Source: Streptomyces sp. TRM68367 (GTDB lineage Bacteria; Actinomycetota; Actinomycetes; Streptomycetales; Streptomycetaceae). From it: DNA of 64,000 nt. Shown here in pieces: positions 32,995 through 41,274 of this stretch (position 1 is its first letter; the number at the start of each line of letters is the position of its first letter). Made by a program: the position numbers and the translations under genes. The stretch covers positions 41,280 to 105,279 of the forward strand of contig NZ_JACTVI010000024.1 of assembly GCF_014495685.1 (NCBI RefSeq), in the 5' to 3' direction. The notes under the pieces are model-generated. The model made no database searches, was not told the DNA's origin, and saw nothing but the letters and a program-made list of their open reading frames with translations.

Positions 32995-34397
32995 ATGCCG
33001 CTCCACAAAGGACCCGAGCAGCCCGACGCACGCCGCCTGCCGGTGAACCCGTTCTACGGCGCCGCCGACCCCGTCGGCGGGATGGCCGAGGCCCCGCCCA
33101 CGCACCGGCTCCCCGACACCCCGCTGCCGCCCTCCACGGCGTACCAGCTCGTGCACGACGAGCTGATGCTGGACGGCAACGCCCGGCTGAATCTCGCCAC
33201 CTTCGTCACCACCTGGATGGAGCCCCAGGCGGGGGTACTGATGGCGGAGTGCCGGGACAAGAACATGATCGACAAGGACGAGTATCCGCGCACCGCCGAG
33301 CTGGAGCGGCGGTGTGTGGCCATGCTCGCCGAGCTGTGGAACGCCCCGGACCCGGCGGCGGCCGTCGGCTGTTCGACCACCGGGTCGAGCGAGGCGTGCA
33401 TGCTCGCCGGGATGGCCTTGAAGCGGCGGTGGGCGCGGCGCAACGGCGACCGGTATCCGGGGGCGCGGCCCAACCTCGTGATGGGGGTCAACGTCCAGGT
33501 CTGCTGGGAGAAGTTCTGCACCTTCTGGGAGGTGGAGGCCCGCCAGGTGCCCATGGAGGGCGACCGGTTCCACCTGGATCCGCAGCTCGCCGCCGAGCTG
33601 TGCGACGAGAACACCATCGGGGTCGTCGCGATCCTCGGCTCGACCTTCGACGGTTCGTACGAGCCCGTCGCCGAGCTGTGCGCGGCCCTGGACGCCCTGC
33701 AGGAGCGGACCGGCCTCGACATCCCCGTGCACGTCGACGGGGCGTCCGGCGCCATGGTCGCGCCCTTCCTCGACGAGGACCTGGTGTGGGACTTCCGGCT
33801 GCCGCGCGTGGCGTCGGTCAACACCTCGGGGCACAAGTACGGGCTGGTCTATCCGGGCGTCGGCTGGGCGCTGTGGCGGGACGCGGAGGCGCTGCCGGAG
33901 GAGCTGGTCTTCCGCGTCAACTACCTGGGCGGCGACATGCCGACCTTTGCGCTGAACTTCTCCCGGCCGGGCGCGCAGGTCGTGGCGCAGTACTACACGT
34001 TCCTGCGGCTGGGCCGCGAGGGCTACCGGGCCGTGCAGCAGGCCTCGCGGGACGTGGCGCGGAAAATCGCCGACGGGGTGGCGGAGCTGGGTGACTTCCG
34101 GCTGCTCACGCGGGGCGACCAGCTGCCCGTGTTCGCCTTCACGACGGCTGATGACGTGCAGGCGTACGACGTGTTCGACGTCTCGCGGCGGCTGCGCGAG
34201 GGGGGCTGGCTGGTGCCCGCGTACACCTTCCCGCCGCACCGCGAGGACCTGTCCGTGCTGCGTGTGGTGTGCCGCAACGGCTTCTCGGCCGACCTCGCCG
34301 ACCTGTTCCTGGAGGACCTGTCCCGGCTCCTGCCGGAGCTGCGCCGGCAGCCGCATTCGCTGACGCACAGCAGGGATGCGGCCACCGGTTTTCACCA

Positions 34398-34401
<4 letters not shown>
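32995..34401 (+). CDS. gad: Glutamate decarboxylase
   Basis: The 468-residue PLP decarboxylase converts glutamate to GABA. Family landmarks are ARLNLATFVTTWMEP, MIDKDEYPRTAELERRC, GCSTTGSSEACMLAGMALKRRW, VHVDGASGAM and the PLP lysine motif NTSGHKYGLVYPG. The C-terminus ends FHH, with a histidine-containing tail like that of acid-responsive GadB enzymes. The gene diverges from tipA, and its stop overlaps the stop of the opposing ABC remnant. Confidence 0.93.
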
Positions 34402-34704
<303 letters not shown>

Positions 34705-34714
34705 TACCCTCTCC

Positions 34715-34739
34715 CTCGCTAGTCAAACTTGACTACGAG
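34715..34739. promoter_or_regulatory. Operator-like inverted repeat upstream of the ABC remnant
   Basis: TAGTCAA-AC-TTGACTA (34720-34735) is a perfect inverted repeat flanked by CTCG and CGAG. It lies just ahead of the remnant's start codon and downstream of the PadR gene. Confidence 0.6.
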
Positions 34740-34768
34740 GGAGGAAGGTAACCCTGGCGGATCCATTC

Positions 34769-34783
34769 GTCAAATTTGATTAG
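34769..34783. promoter_or_regulatory. Second copy of the operator-like repeat
   Basis: GTCAAATTTGATTAG contains the palindrome TCAAATTTGA (34770-34779) and matches the first site in most positions. It probably binds the same regulator, most simply the adjacent PadR protein. Confidence 0.5.
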
Positions 34784-34797
34784 TGACCGTGGCGGTC

Positions 34798-35439
34798 CTA
34801 TCGGTCGTCCTCGGGATGCCGCTCCCCCGTCGCGTACGGGTTCTCCTCACCCTGGGCCAGGACTCCGACGAACGGCTCGCCCTCGTCGGCGAAGGTGTAG
34901 GCGCCGCCCTCGATGCGGTCGGTCAGGCCGCGGGTCCACTCGGCCTCGGAGTCGGCCGTGTGGACCCACATGTTCATGATCTCGCCGATGTGACCGAGCT
35001 GCCCGGGGCCCTCCTCGGGCACGTAGTGCTCCAGGACCGAGGCCCGCCACTCCTCGATCCGCCGGGTCCGCTCCTTCAGCAGTGCCACCGCCTCGGCCCG
35101 CGGCAGGTCGACGATGAAGCCGAGGCTCGCCGACTTCATGTCCCCGCGCTGGTCGTACGTGATCAGCGCGTCCCGGAGCAGGGCGAAGTACTCCTCGGTG
35201 CCCTGCTCGGTCAGCTCGTACTCGGTACGGGGCGGGCCGCCGGCCGTGGACGGGGCGGTCTCGTGCGCGTACAGCAGCCCCTGCTTCGCCATCTGCTTCA
35301 GGGCGTGGTAGATGGAGCCGGGCTTGGCGTTGGACCACTCGTGCGCGCCCCAGTACTCCAGGTCGCCCCGCACCTGGTAGCCGTGGGCCCGTCCGTGCAT
35401 CTTGACCGCGCCTAGCACGAGGAGACGGATCGCTGACAT
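34798..35439 (-). CDS. PadR-family transcriptional regulator
   Basis: The 213-residue protein has an N-terminal PadR winged helix (LLVLGAVKMHGRAHGYQVRGDL, SNAKPGSIYHALKQMAKQGLL, PPRTEYELTEQG) and a C-terminal helical Vir_act_alpha-like region (LKERTRRIEEWRASVLEHY). PadR proteins usually repress neighbouring transporter or stress genes. Here the neighbour downstream is the broken ABC transporter, preceded by two related inverted repeats. The remaining target may be the regulator itself or genes elsewhere. Confidence 0.9.
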   Translation of the reverse strand: MSAIRLLVLGAVKMHGRAHGYQVRGDLEYWGAHEWSNAKPGSIYHALKQMAKQGLLYAHETAPSTAGGPPRTEYELTEQGTEEYFALLRDALITYDQRGDMKSASLGFIVDLPRAEAVALLKERTRRIEEWRASVLEHYVPEEGPGQLGHIGEIMNMWVHTADSEAEWTRGLTDRIEGGAYTFADEGEPFVGVLAQGEENPYATGERHPEDDR

Positions 35440-35449
35440 GCGGTCCAGA

Positions 35450-36001
35450 TTATGACGCGACCACCATCCGCTGTTCCTCGGCCACCAGCTCGAACGCCGT
35501 CCTGCCGTCCAGGGACTCCCGGATGATGTCGGCGTGGCCCGCGTGCCGGGCCGTCTCGCGGATCAGGTGGAGGACCAGCCAGCGAATGGAGACACGCTCC
35601 GCCTGCCCGAACCACGGCTCGTCCGGCAGCGGAAAGGTGTCGTCGAGGCTGGGCACCGACCGGACGTACGCCTCCGTCTCGGCTGCGACCTTCTCCCAGT
35701 ACGCCAGCTGCGCCTCGAGAGTCTCGCCGTCGACCAGCCGGAAGCACTCGTGCCAGTTCGTCTCGTCCCGCGCGACGGCACGCGGCTCGCCCTTGGCGAT
35801 CGCCACCCAGCCCTGCTCGACCTCGGCGAGGTGCTTGACCAGCCCGCCGAGCGACAGCTCACTGGCACTGGGCCTGCTGTTCGCCTGCTCCTCGGTCAGC
35901 CCGAGCACCGCCCGCCGGACGCCGCCGCGCTGCTCCGCGAGGAAGGAGAGCAGCGCTCCGCACTCGTCGCCGTGCGCCTCGGCCGGAACGTGAGTGACCA
36001 T
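35450..36001 (-). CDS. DinB-superfamily (DUF664) protein
   Basis: The 183-residue four-helix-bundle protein has likely metal ligands: His in LGGLVKHLAEVEQGWV and two His in HLIRETARHAGHADIIRE. The family includes mycothiol- and bacillithiol-dependent enzymes and uncharacterised stress proteins. Substrate is not evident. The gene follows the divergent promoter region with the palindrome at 36077 and precedes padR by 10 nt. Confidence 0.85.
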   Translation of the reverse strand: MVTHVPAEAHGDECGALLSFLAEQRGGVRRAVLGLTEEQANSRPSASELSLGGLVKHLAEVEQGWVAIAKGEPRAVARDETNWHECFRLVDGETLEAQLAYWEKVAAETEAYVRSVPSLDDTFPLPDEPWFGQAERVSIRWLVLHLIRETARHAGHADIIRESLDGRTAFELVAEEQRMVVAS

Positions 36002-36076
36002 GACAGCCGCCTTTCATCGGGGTGCCCCTGTTCAGGGGGCGTTCTGCCTGACACCGATGAAGTTAGCGGCCATATA

Positions 36077-36091
36077 GGACAGATTCTGTCC
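36077..36091. promoter_or_regulatory. Perfect 7-1-7 inverted repeat upstream of the DinB-family gene
   Basis: GGACAGA-T-TCTGTCC is fully symmetric and lies in the divergent region 76 bp from the DinB-family start and 22 bp from the broken ORF on the other strand. The form suits a dimeric repressor; which one is unknown. Confidence 0.5.
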
Positions 36092-36112
36092 CCAATGCAC
36101 CAGGGAGGACCC

Positions 36113-36265
36113 GTGACCACCCAGCCCGTCGAGCCCTGACCCTCCGGGCAACCGCCCAAGACCCTCGCCGACCTCGCTACCGACGACGAGCTGGACGCCG
36201 AGAGCGACGCCGCGCTGCATGGCGAACTCGACCTCGTCCCCGGTTGGGAACTCGGAGTCCGGTGA
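36113..36265 (+). pseudogene. Small ORF interrupted by an in-frame TGA
   Basis: A good ribosome binding site (GGGAGGA) precedes GTG 36113. Translation gives VTTQPVEP and then TGA at 36137, but the same frame continues with protein-like sequence (PSGQPPKTLADLATDDELDA, then ALHGELDLVPGWELGVR) to a stop at 36265. A single base change would restore a 50-residue acidic protein. No family was recognised. Confidence 0.45.
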
Positions 36266-36305
36266 GCGCAGGCGAGTAGCCCTGGGTGGGCGCCAAGACC
36301 GCCTG

Positions 36306-36557
36306 TCAGGAGACAGTACGCCCGATGTGCTCAATATGGATGACCCTGGCGTCCTGATCCATGCGATAGAGGATCCGCCAGGGCCCGTGATGGAGGCGGC
36401 GGTGGTCTGCGCCCCAGGCTCGGGACCCCTCAGGCCTGGGGTTCTCGGTGAGTTGGTCGGCGGCACGGAGGAGCCCGTCCACACCCTGCGGCTCGTCCTT
36501 GAGGTAACCGGTGGCCTCGTTCAGCGCCGCTGGCTCCCACTGGACTTCCCAGGTCAA
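36306..36557 (-). CDS. RelE/ParE-family toxin
   Basis: The 83-residue protein begins with the core fold TWEVQWEPAALNEATGYL. It has the basic, aromatic active-face segment RAWGADHRRLHHGPWRILYRM and ends HIEHIGR. This is typical of ribosome-dependent RelE-type mRNA endonucleases. The start overlaps the stop of the upstream antitoxin by 4 nt. Confidence 0.88.
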   Translation of the reverse strand: MTWEVQWEPAALNEATGYLKDEPQGVDGLLRAADQLTENPRPEGSRAWGADHRRLHHGPWRILYRMDQDARVIHIEHIGRTVS

Positions 36558-36820
36558 GCCTGGCTCCTCCCAGCAGCTTCGAGCAGTATCCGGCGCGCCT
36601 CGGCGTGCGGGACGGGAGCTGCGGCGATCCCAAGGGCGCGGTCACGCTCGAGGCGGGCCAGTGCGAGCGCGTCTTCGAGGTCTTCGAGCTCCGCGGGAGA
36701 GATCAGGACCGCGGTGGGGACGCCACGGTCCGTCAGGGTGATGTGTTCGTGCTGGGCGGCCCGACGGGCGAGGTCCCCGAGCTTGCCCCTCGCTTCGGCA
36801 ATGGGATATGTAGCAGACAT
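36554..36820 (-). CDS. Phd/YefM-family antitoxin
   Basis: The 88-residue protein has the DNA-binding Phd fold SATYPIAEARGKLGDLARRA followed by HITLTDRGVPTAVLISPAELEDLEDALAL. The C-terminal half is alanine-rich and helical and should bind the toxin. It is the first gene of a type II toxin-antitoxin pair. Autoregulation is likely through the TGTACA-containing repeat immediately upstream of its ATG. Confidence 0.88.
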   Translation of the reverse strand: MSATYPIAEARGKLGDLARRAAQHEHITLTDRGVPTAVLISPAELEDLEDALALARLERDRALGIAAAPVPHAEARRILLEAAGRSQA

Positions 36821-36821
36821 G

Positions 36822-36842
36822 CATCTAGTGTACAGCTAGATG
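36822..36842 (-). promoter_or_regulatory. Operator of the Phd-RelE module
   Basis: CATCTAG (36822-36828) and CTAGATG (36836-36842) form a perfect inverted repeat around TGTACAG. The central TGTACA is the core recognised by YefM antitoxins. The repeat overlaps the last codons and stop of the upstream DUF397 gene. Confidence 0.6.
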
Positions 36843-37054
36843 ACAGTTCCGTCCTTGACCGCCGTGACGAACGACGACCAGCCGGATGCGGGGAAGAGCA
36901 GGGCGGGGCCGTGGGGGATCTTGGAGTCGCGGACGGGTATGCCGGAGGGGTCGTGGTCGAGGACTTCGAGGCAGCTGCCGGCTTCGTTCCCGCTGTACGA
37001 CGACTTTCGCCAGCCGCTGAGCGTGGCAGCGTCCGATATGACGTGCTTAGGCAT
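36836..37054 (-). CDS. DUF397 protein
   Basis: The 72-residue protein has the DUF397 core GWRKSSYSGNEAGSCLEVLD, IPVRDSKIPHGPALLFPASGW and FVTAVKDG. DUF397 proteins are small partners of XRE-type regulators in Streptomyces development and antibiotic control, and some pairs behave like antitoxin/toxin modules. The start overlaps the upstream XRE-DUF5753 gene by 8 nt, making a coupled pair. Confidence 0.9.
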   Translation of the reverse strand: MPKHVISDAATLSGWRKSSYSGNEAGSCLEVLDHDPSGIPVRDSKIPHGPALLFPASGWSSFVTAVKDGTVI

Positions 37055-37841
37055 CGTGATCGTAATCCTTCGCCGTGGCCTTGAGCAGGGCTAGCGACTC
37101 GCGCAGCGGAAGCGCGTCGCTCAGTGCGAGATAGTAGGCGCCCTGCAACTGCTCGACGACAGCCGGGGAGTCGTGGACCTGGGCGACGCGGATGCCCTCT
37201 GAATAGGCGACCGGGGGTTGGTCCTCGAACCACATCAGGCTCAGCATGCCCTGCATGACCGGGTAGGCACCCGTGCCTCGCGGCATCACGTGCACGCGGA
37301 TGCGGCCGCTCTCCATGAGATCTACGAGATGCACGAGCTGCTCTGCCATGACGCCCTTGTCGCCCACCACGCGGTGGAGCAGCCCCTCGTCCAACAGCGC
37401 CCAGAAGGTGGGCGTCACCGGGTCGTCGAGAAGCTTTGCCCGCTCAAGGCGTGTGACAAGGCGTCTGTCACGTTCCTCGTCACGCAGGGGAGGGAACGTC
37501 GTGCCCAGGACGGACCGCGCATACCGCTTCGTCTGAAGGAGCCCCGGCACGAACATCACCGCCGACTCCCGGATCACCACCGCCTGTTTCTCCAGTTCCA
37601 GGGCCGCCTCGAAGTAGTCAGCAACGGCCACATCCTCCTGCGGCAGAAAGCTGCTCAGCACATTCCCCGTACCCAGCGCCTTGTCCAGCCGCTGTGCGTC
37701 CCCCTTGGACGGCACTCTGCGGCCCGCCTCGATGTGGGCAATGTGCGAACGGGTCATCACCGCCCGGTCCGCCAACTGCTGTTGCGTCAGGCCCGCCGCC
37801 TCGCGCCGCTCCCTGAGCCAGTCGCCGTAGATGTTGCTCAC
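37047..37841 (-). CDS. XRE-family regulator with DUF5753 domain
   Basis: In this 264-residue protein, helix-turn-helix residues 10-60 (LRERREAAGLTQQQLADRAV, SHIAHIEAGRRVPS) precede the DUF5753 sensor-like domain (FVPGLLQTKRYARSVL, LLDEGLLHRVVGDKGVM, RVHVMPRGTGAYPVMQG). It forms an operon with the DUF397 gene. A perfect TGTGACAA/TTGTCACA repeat 14 bp upstream of the ATG is a likely autoregulatory site. Confidence 0.92.
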   Translation of the reverse strand: MSNIYGDWLRERREAAGLTQQQLADRAVMTRSHIAHIEAGRRVPSKGDAQRLDKALGTGNVLSSFLPQEDVAVADYFEAALELEKQAVVIRESAVMFVPGLLQTKRYARSVLGTTFPPLRDEERDRRLVTRLERAKLLDDPVTPTFWALLDEGLLHRVVGDKGVMAEQLVHLVDLMESGRIRVHVMPRGTGAYPVMQGMLSLMWFEDQPPVAYSEGIRVAQVHDSPAVVEQLQGAYYLALSDALPLRESLALLKATAKDYDHDA

Positions 37842-37855
37842 TGAATCAACCCCCT

Positions 37856-37876
37856 TGTGACAAATGCCTTGTCACA
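37856..37876. promoter_or_regulatory. Likely autoregulatory operator of the XRE/DUF397 operon
   Basis: TGTGACAA (37856-37863), 5-nt spacer, TTGTCACA (37869-37876): a perfect 8-bp inverted repeat, directly upstream of the XRE gene and facing the divergent small genes at 38008. Confidence 0.6.
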
Positions 37877-38007
37877 CGCGCCCCTCTGGCGAGGCTAGCC
37901 CCGAAGGCCGCACAGTGTGAGCGGTTCGCTACAGAACGCGAGAACCCCCGCGACCGAGCCACCGGTCCGGGGGTGTGGCCATCAACCAACGCTAGGGAGC
38001 TGACGAC

Positions 38008-38235
38008 ATGGGGCACCGTATCGCCCGCTGGCTCTTCGAACCACTGCTACGGCTTCTTCTGCCCGGAACGGGGCGGCGCCGAAAGCCTGTACGGCAGCCG
38101 GTGCTCGCCCCATGCCAGTGCCCGCACCTCCGCAGCCGTACCGCGCGCCCCGGCTGGGAGCGCCCCCTGCGCGGCGAGGACAGCCCGCTGGTCCGCCCCT
38201 ACGTCGCCCGTCACGGAACGGAGATGCCCGTATGA
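38008..38235 (+). CDS. Small basic protein of unknown function
   Basis: This 75-residue protein starts with a short amphipathic/hydrophobic helix (RIARWLFEPLLRLLLPG), followed by a Pro/Arg-rich part containing CQC and VRPYVARHGTE. AGGGAGC lies 7 nt before the ATG, and the stop overlaps the next start as ATGA, both supporting real translation. Divergent from the XRE gene. No family recognised. Confidence 0.6.
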   Translation: MGHRIARWLFEPLLRLLLPGTGRRRKPVRQPVLAPCQCPHLRSRTARPGWERPLRGEDSPLVRPYVARHGTEMPV

Positions 38236-38507
38236 CCGACCTCGACACGGCACGGCTGCTGCCCTGGACCGGCGAGGGACGCAAGCCCTGCTATCTCGTC
38301 ACCGACGGAACCGGCTACCTCGCCCGGCTCGCCGACATCGTCGAGGCCGTACAGCTCGACATGGCGGACGAACTCCTCGGCCACGCGGACGACCTGCTCG
38401 CCGACCGCCGGGCCACGCCCGACCAGCTCCGGTTCCTGCTGGCCCGGATGAGCGAGGCGCTGACCGACGTACGGCGGATCGCCGTCAGCCGTGGCCGGAA
38501 CCGCTAG
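38232..38507 (+). CDS. Small conserved protein of unknown function
   Basis: The 91-residue protein is compact and acidic: GRKPCYLVTDGTGYLARLAD, then two helices (VQLDMADELLGHADDLLADR, DQLRFLLARMSEALTDVRRI). It is translationally coupled to the preceding small gene. Its TAG stop shares the CTAG tetramer with the stop of the opposing aldehyde dehydrogenase gene. No catalytic motif is visible. Confidence 0.75.
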   Translation: MTDLDTARLLPWTGEGRKPCYLVTDGTGYLARLADIVEAVQLDMADELLGHADDLLADRRATPDQLRFLLARMSEALTDVRRIAVSRGRNR

Positions 38508-39964
38508 AAGGGGAAGGCACTCCTGCCGTGCTGCACCGAGATCCACTTCATCGTGGTGAAAGAGTCCAGCATCGTCTCCCCGTTCAGGCGGCCGATGCCC
38601 GAGTGCTTCTCGCCGCCGAAGGGGACGATCGGCTCGTCGTGGACGGTGCCGTCGTTCACGTGGAACATGCCCGTGTCGATCTGCTTGGCGAAGGTGACGC
38701 CCCGCTCGACGTTCCCGGTGTGGACGGCGCCGCTCAGGCCGTACGGGGTGTCGTTGACGATGCGTACCGCCTCCTCCTCGCCGTCGAACGGGATGATGAA
38801 GGCAACCGGGCCGAAGACCTCCTGCTGGAGCAGGGCCGAGTCGGCGGGGACGCCGGTCAGGACGGACGGCTCGATGAGGTTGTCCGCCCGCCCGCCGCGC
38901 ACCAGGGCCGTCGCGCCCTCGGCGAGCGCCTGGTCGACCACGCCCGCGATGGCGTCCGCCTGCGAGGAGTTGATGACCGGGCCGATGACCGTCTCGGGGT
39001 CGCGCGGGTCGCCGGCCTTCAGGGTCTTGACCTTGGCGACGAACTTCTCGGTGAACTCGTCGGCGATCGAGCGGTCCACGAGGACGCGGTTCGCGGCCAT
39101 GCAGACCTGGCCCTGATGGACGTACCGGCTGAAGACCGCCGCGTCGACCGCGTAGTCCACGTCGGCGTCGTCCAGGACCACCAGCGCGCTGTTGCCGCCC
39201 AGTTCGAGCACCGACCGCTTGAAGTTCGCGGCGCACACGGTGGCGACGTGCCGGCCGACCTTGTCGGAGCCGGTGAAGGAGATGACCTTCGGGACAGGGT
39301 GCTCGATGAAGGCGTCGCCGATCTCGGCTATGTCGGTGACGACGGCGTTCAGCAGGCCGGCGGGCAGGCCCGCGTCCTCGAAGACCTTCGCGACCAGCGT
39401 GCCGCCGCAGACCGGAGTGTTCTGGTGCGGCTTGAGGACGACGGCGTTGCCCAGCGCGAGCGCCGGGGCGACCGACTTGACCGAGAGGAGGAAGGGGAAG
39501 TTGAAGGGGCTGATGACGCCCACGACGCCGACCGGCACGCGGTAGACGCGGTTCTCCTTGCCGTCCACCGGAGACGGGATGATCCGGCCCTCGGGGCGCA
39601 GCGCCAGGTGGATCGCCTCGCGCAGGAACTCCTTGGCGAGGTGCAGCTCGAAGGCGGCCTTCAGTCGCGTGCCGCCCAGCTCGGCGATGATCGCCTCGCT
39701 GATCTCGGCCTCGCGGTCCTCGATCAGCCGCAGCGCCTTCTCGAACACGGCGCGGCGAGTGTACGGGTTGGTCGTCGCCCACGCTTTCTGGGCGCGCTCG
39801 GCCGCCCGGTACGCCTGATCGACCTCGTCCACCGTGGCTATCGTGATCGACGCCAGCTTCTCGTCGTCGTACGGGTTGAAGTCGATGATGTCCCAGGAGC
39901 CGGTACCCGGGCGCCACTCACCGTCGATGTACTGCTGAGCCAGGTCGGTGAAGTACGACGACAT
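38504..39964 (-). CDS. NAD(P)-dependent aldehyde dehydrogenase (aromatic aldehyde type)
   Basis: The 486-residue enzyme oxidises aldehydes to acids. Family motifs are SPFNFPFLLSVKSVAPALA, ISFTGSDKVGRHVA, the general-base block VLELGGNSALVVLDDADVD and the nucleophile Cys in YVHQGQVCMAANRVLVD, then EVFGPVAFIIPFDGEEEA and FGGEKHSGIGRLNG. The HQGQVCMA and FGGEKHSG variants resemble vanillin/benzaldehyde dehydrogenases, so an aromatic substrate is likely but not certain. ATG 39964 is chosen; the upstream region has paired GATCACATGT/ACATGTGATC sequences. Confidence 0.9.
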   Translation of the reverse strand: MSSYFTDLAQQYIDGEWRPGTGSWDIIDFNPYDDEKLASITIATVDEVDQAYRAAERAQKAWATTNPYTRRAVFEKALRLIEDREAEISEAIIAELGGTRLKAAFELHLAKEFLREAIHLALRPEGRIIPSPVDGKENRVYRVPVGVVGVISPFNFPFLLSVKSVAPALALGNAVVLKPHQNTPVCGGTLVAKVFEDAGLPAGLLNAVVTDIAEIGDAFIEHPVPKVISFTGSDKVGRHVATVCAANFKRSVLELGGNSALVVLDDADVDYAVDAAVFSRYVHQGQVCMAANRVLVDRSIADEFTEKFVAKVKTLKAGDPRDPETVIGPVINSSQADAIAGVVDQALAEGATALVRGGRADNLIEPSVLTGVPADSALLQQEVFGPVAFIIPFDGEEEAVRIVNDTPYGLSGAVHTGNVERGVTFAKQIDTGMFHVNDGTVHDEPIVPFGGEKHSGIGRLNGETMLDSFTTMKWISVQHGRSAFPF

Positions 39965-40076
39965 GTGATCCCTCAATCCGTTGCTGCCACGGCAGACCCT
40001 TGATCAACTTCACCAGCTGATCACATGTCATCGTACTTGCGTGACACACGAGTTGAAGGAGTCCTTGGAATACTTG

Positions 40077-40937
40077 TCAGGAGAGTTGGAGGAGTCCCCG
40101 CAGGAGGTCCCGGCTCTCGGCCGGGCCGGGGCTGTCCTGTTGCAGCTCCTTCAGCGTCTTCTCGTACTGGGCGACGTCCTCGTGCTTGTCCAGGTACAGG
40201 GCGCTCGTCAGCTGCTCCAGGTACACCACGTCCGACAAGTCGGACTCCGGGAAGCTGAGGAGCGTGAACGCGCCACTCTCGCCGGAGTGGCCGCCGAAGC
40301 TGAACGGCATCACCTGCAGGCGCACGTTGGAGCGCTCCGAGATGTCGATCAGGTGCTGGAGCTGGCCGCGCATCACCTCGCGGTCGCCGTACGGCCTGCG
40401 CAGGGCCGCCTCGTCGAGGACGATGTGGAACTCGGGCGCGACCTCGGAGACGAGGTACTTCTGCCGCTCCAGCCGCAGCGCCACGCGTTTTTCGACGTCC
40501 ACCTCGCTCGCGCCCTTCATGCCGCGCCTGACGACCGCGCGGGCGTACTCCTCGGTCTGCAGCAGCCCGTGCACGAACTGCACCTCGTACGCCCGGATCA
40601 GCGACGCCGCGCCCTCCAGGCCCACGTACGTCGGGAACCAGCTGGGCAGCACGTCCGAATAGCTGTGCCACCAGCCCGCGACGTTGGCCTCCTTGGCCAG
40701 GGACAGCAGTGAGGCGCGCTCCTGCTCGTCCGTGATGCCGTACAGCGTCAGCAGGTCCTCCACGTCCCGCGCCTTGAAGCTCACCCGGCCCAGCTCCATG
40801 CGGCTGATCTTCGACTCGGAGGCGCGGATCGAGTACCCCGCGGCCTCGCGCGTGATGCCCCGTGCCTCACGCAGTCGCCTGAGTTGTGATCCGAGCAGCA
40901 TGCGCCGCACCACCGATCCCGGCTCTCCCGCGCTCAC
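40077..40937 (-). CDS. XRE-family regulator with DUF5753 domain (second copy)
   Basis: The 286-residue protein has an N-terminal helix-turn-helix (LGSQLRRLREARGITREAA, SESKISRMELGRVSFKARD) and a DUF5753 domain (FVHGLLQTEEYARAVV, LDEAALRRPYGDREVMRGQL, RLQVMPFSFGGHSGESG). GTG 40937 is selected because GGGGAGG lies 8 nt upstream; TTG 40955 is in frame. The likely partners are the nearby RsbW-like gene and DUF397 gene, a common Streptomyces trio. Confidence 0.92.
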   Translation of the reverse strand: MSAGEPGSVVRRMLLGSQLRRLREARGITREAAGYSIRASESKISRMELGRVSFKARDVEDLLTLYGITDEQERASLLSLAKEANVAGWWHSYSDVLPSWFPTYVGLEGAASLIRAYEVQFVHGLLQTEEYARAVVRRGMKGASEVDVEKRVALRLERQKYLVSEVAPEFHIVLDEAALRRPYGDREVMRGQLQHLIDISERSNVRLQVMPFSFGGHSGESGAFTLLSFPESDLSDVVYLEQLTSALYLDKHEDVAQYEKTLKELQQDSPGPAESRDLLRGLLQLS

Positions 40938-41274
40938 GTTCGCCAGCCTCCCCAACCGTCTTCAGGGGCCGAAGTCTGCCACTAAAACACTCCGAGCAGT
41001 ACTCGTCCGGTTACGGAAACGGAATCCGGCCATGGAATCAACCCGGGATCCGGCGGGCGGGCGGCGTGCGGAGGTGAGGAAGAGGCATGGCAAAGGCGAG
41101 CCAACGGCAAGGATCAGCCGAGAAGATGACGGAAAAATTGCCCAACAAGCGGGGCGGGAAGGTCCATTTCGGTCACGTGCACGTGCATCTGCCCTTGCAT
41201 CTGCTGTGCGCATCCGAAACCATGGTCCCGCACCACCGCTGCATCGCCGCCGCGAATTCCCGGGAGTGCCTCGC
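40938..41274. other. Intergenic region between XRE regulator and RsbW-like gene
   Basis: 337 bp holding divergent promoters and, at 41176-41204, the 29-bp element shared with the DUF397 gene. An open frame from ATG 41087 with a fair ribosome binding site runs through it but overlaps the downstream gene in another frame and is not accepted as a gene. Confidence 0.5.
41176..41204 (+). promoter_or_regulatory. 29-bp shared element, copy A
   Basis: CGTGCACG followed by two TGCATCTGC repeats 3 nt apart. It lies 70 nt upstream of the RsbW-like start, in the same orientation relative to its gene as copy B is to the DUF397 gene. The copies match at 27 of 29 positions. Confidence 0.65.

Noticed and set aside
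36137..36139. TGA as a selenocysteine codon
   Set aside because: No SECIS-like hairpin or selenoprotein family resemblance is visible; a nonsense mutation is simpler.
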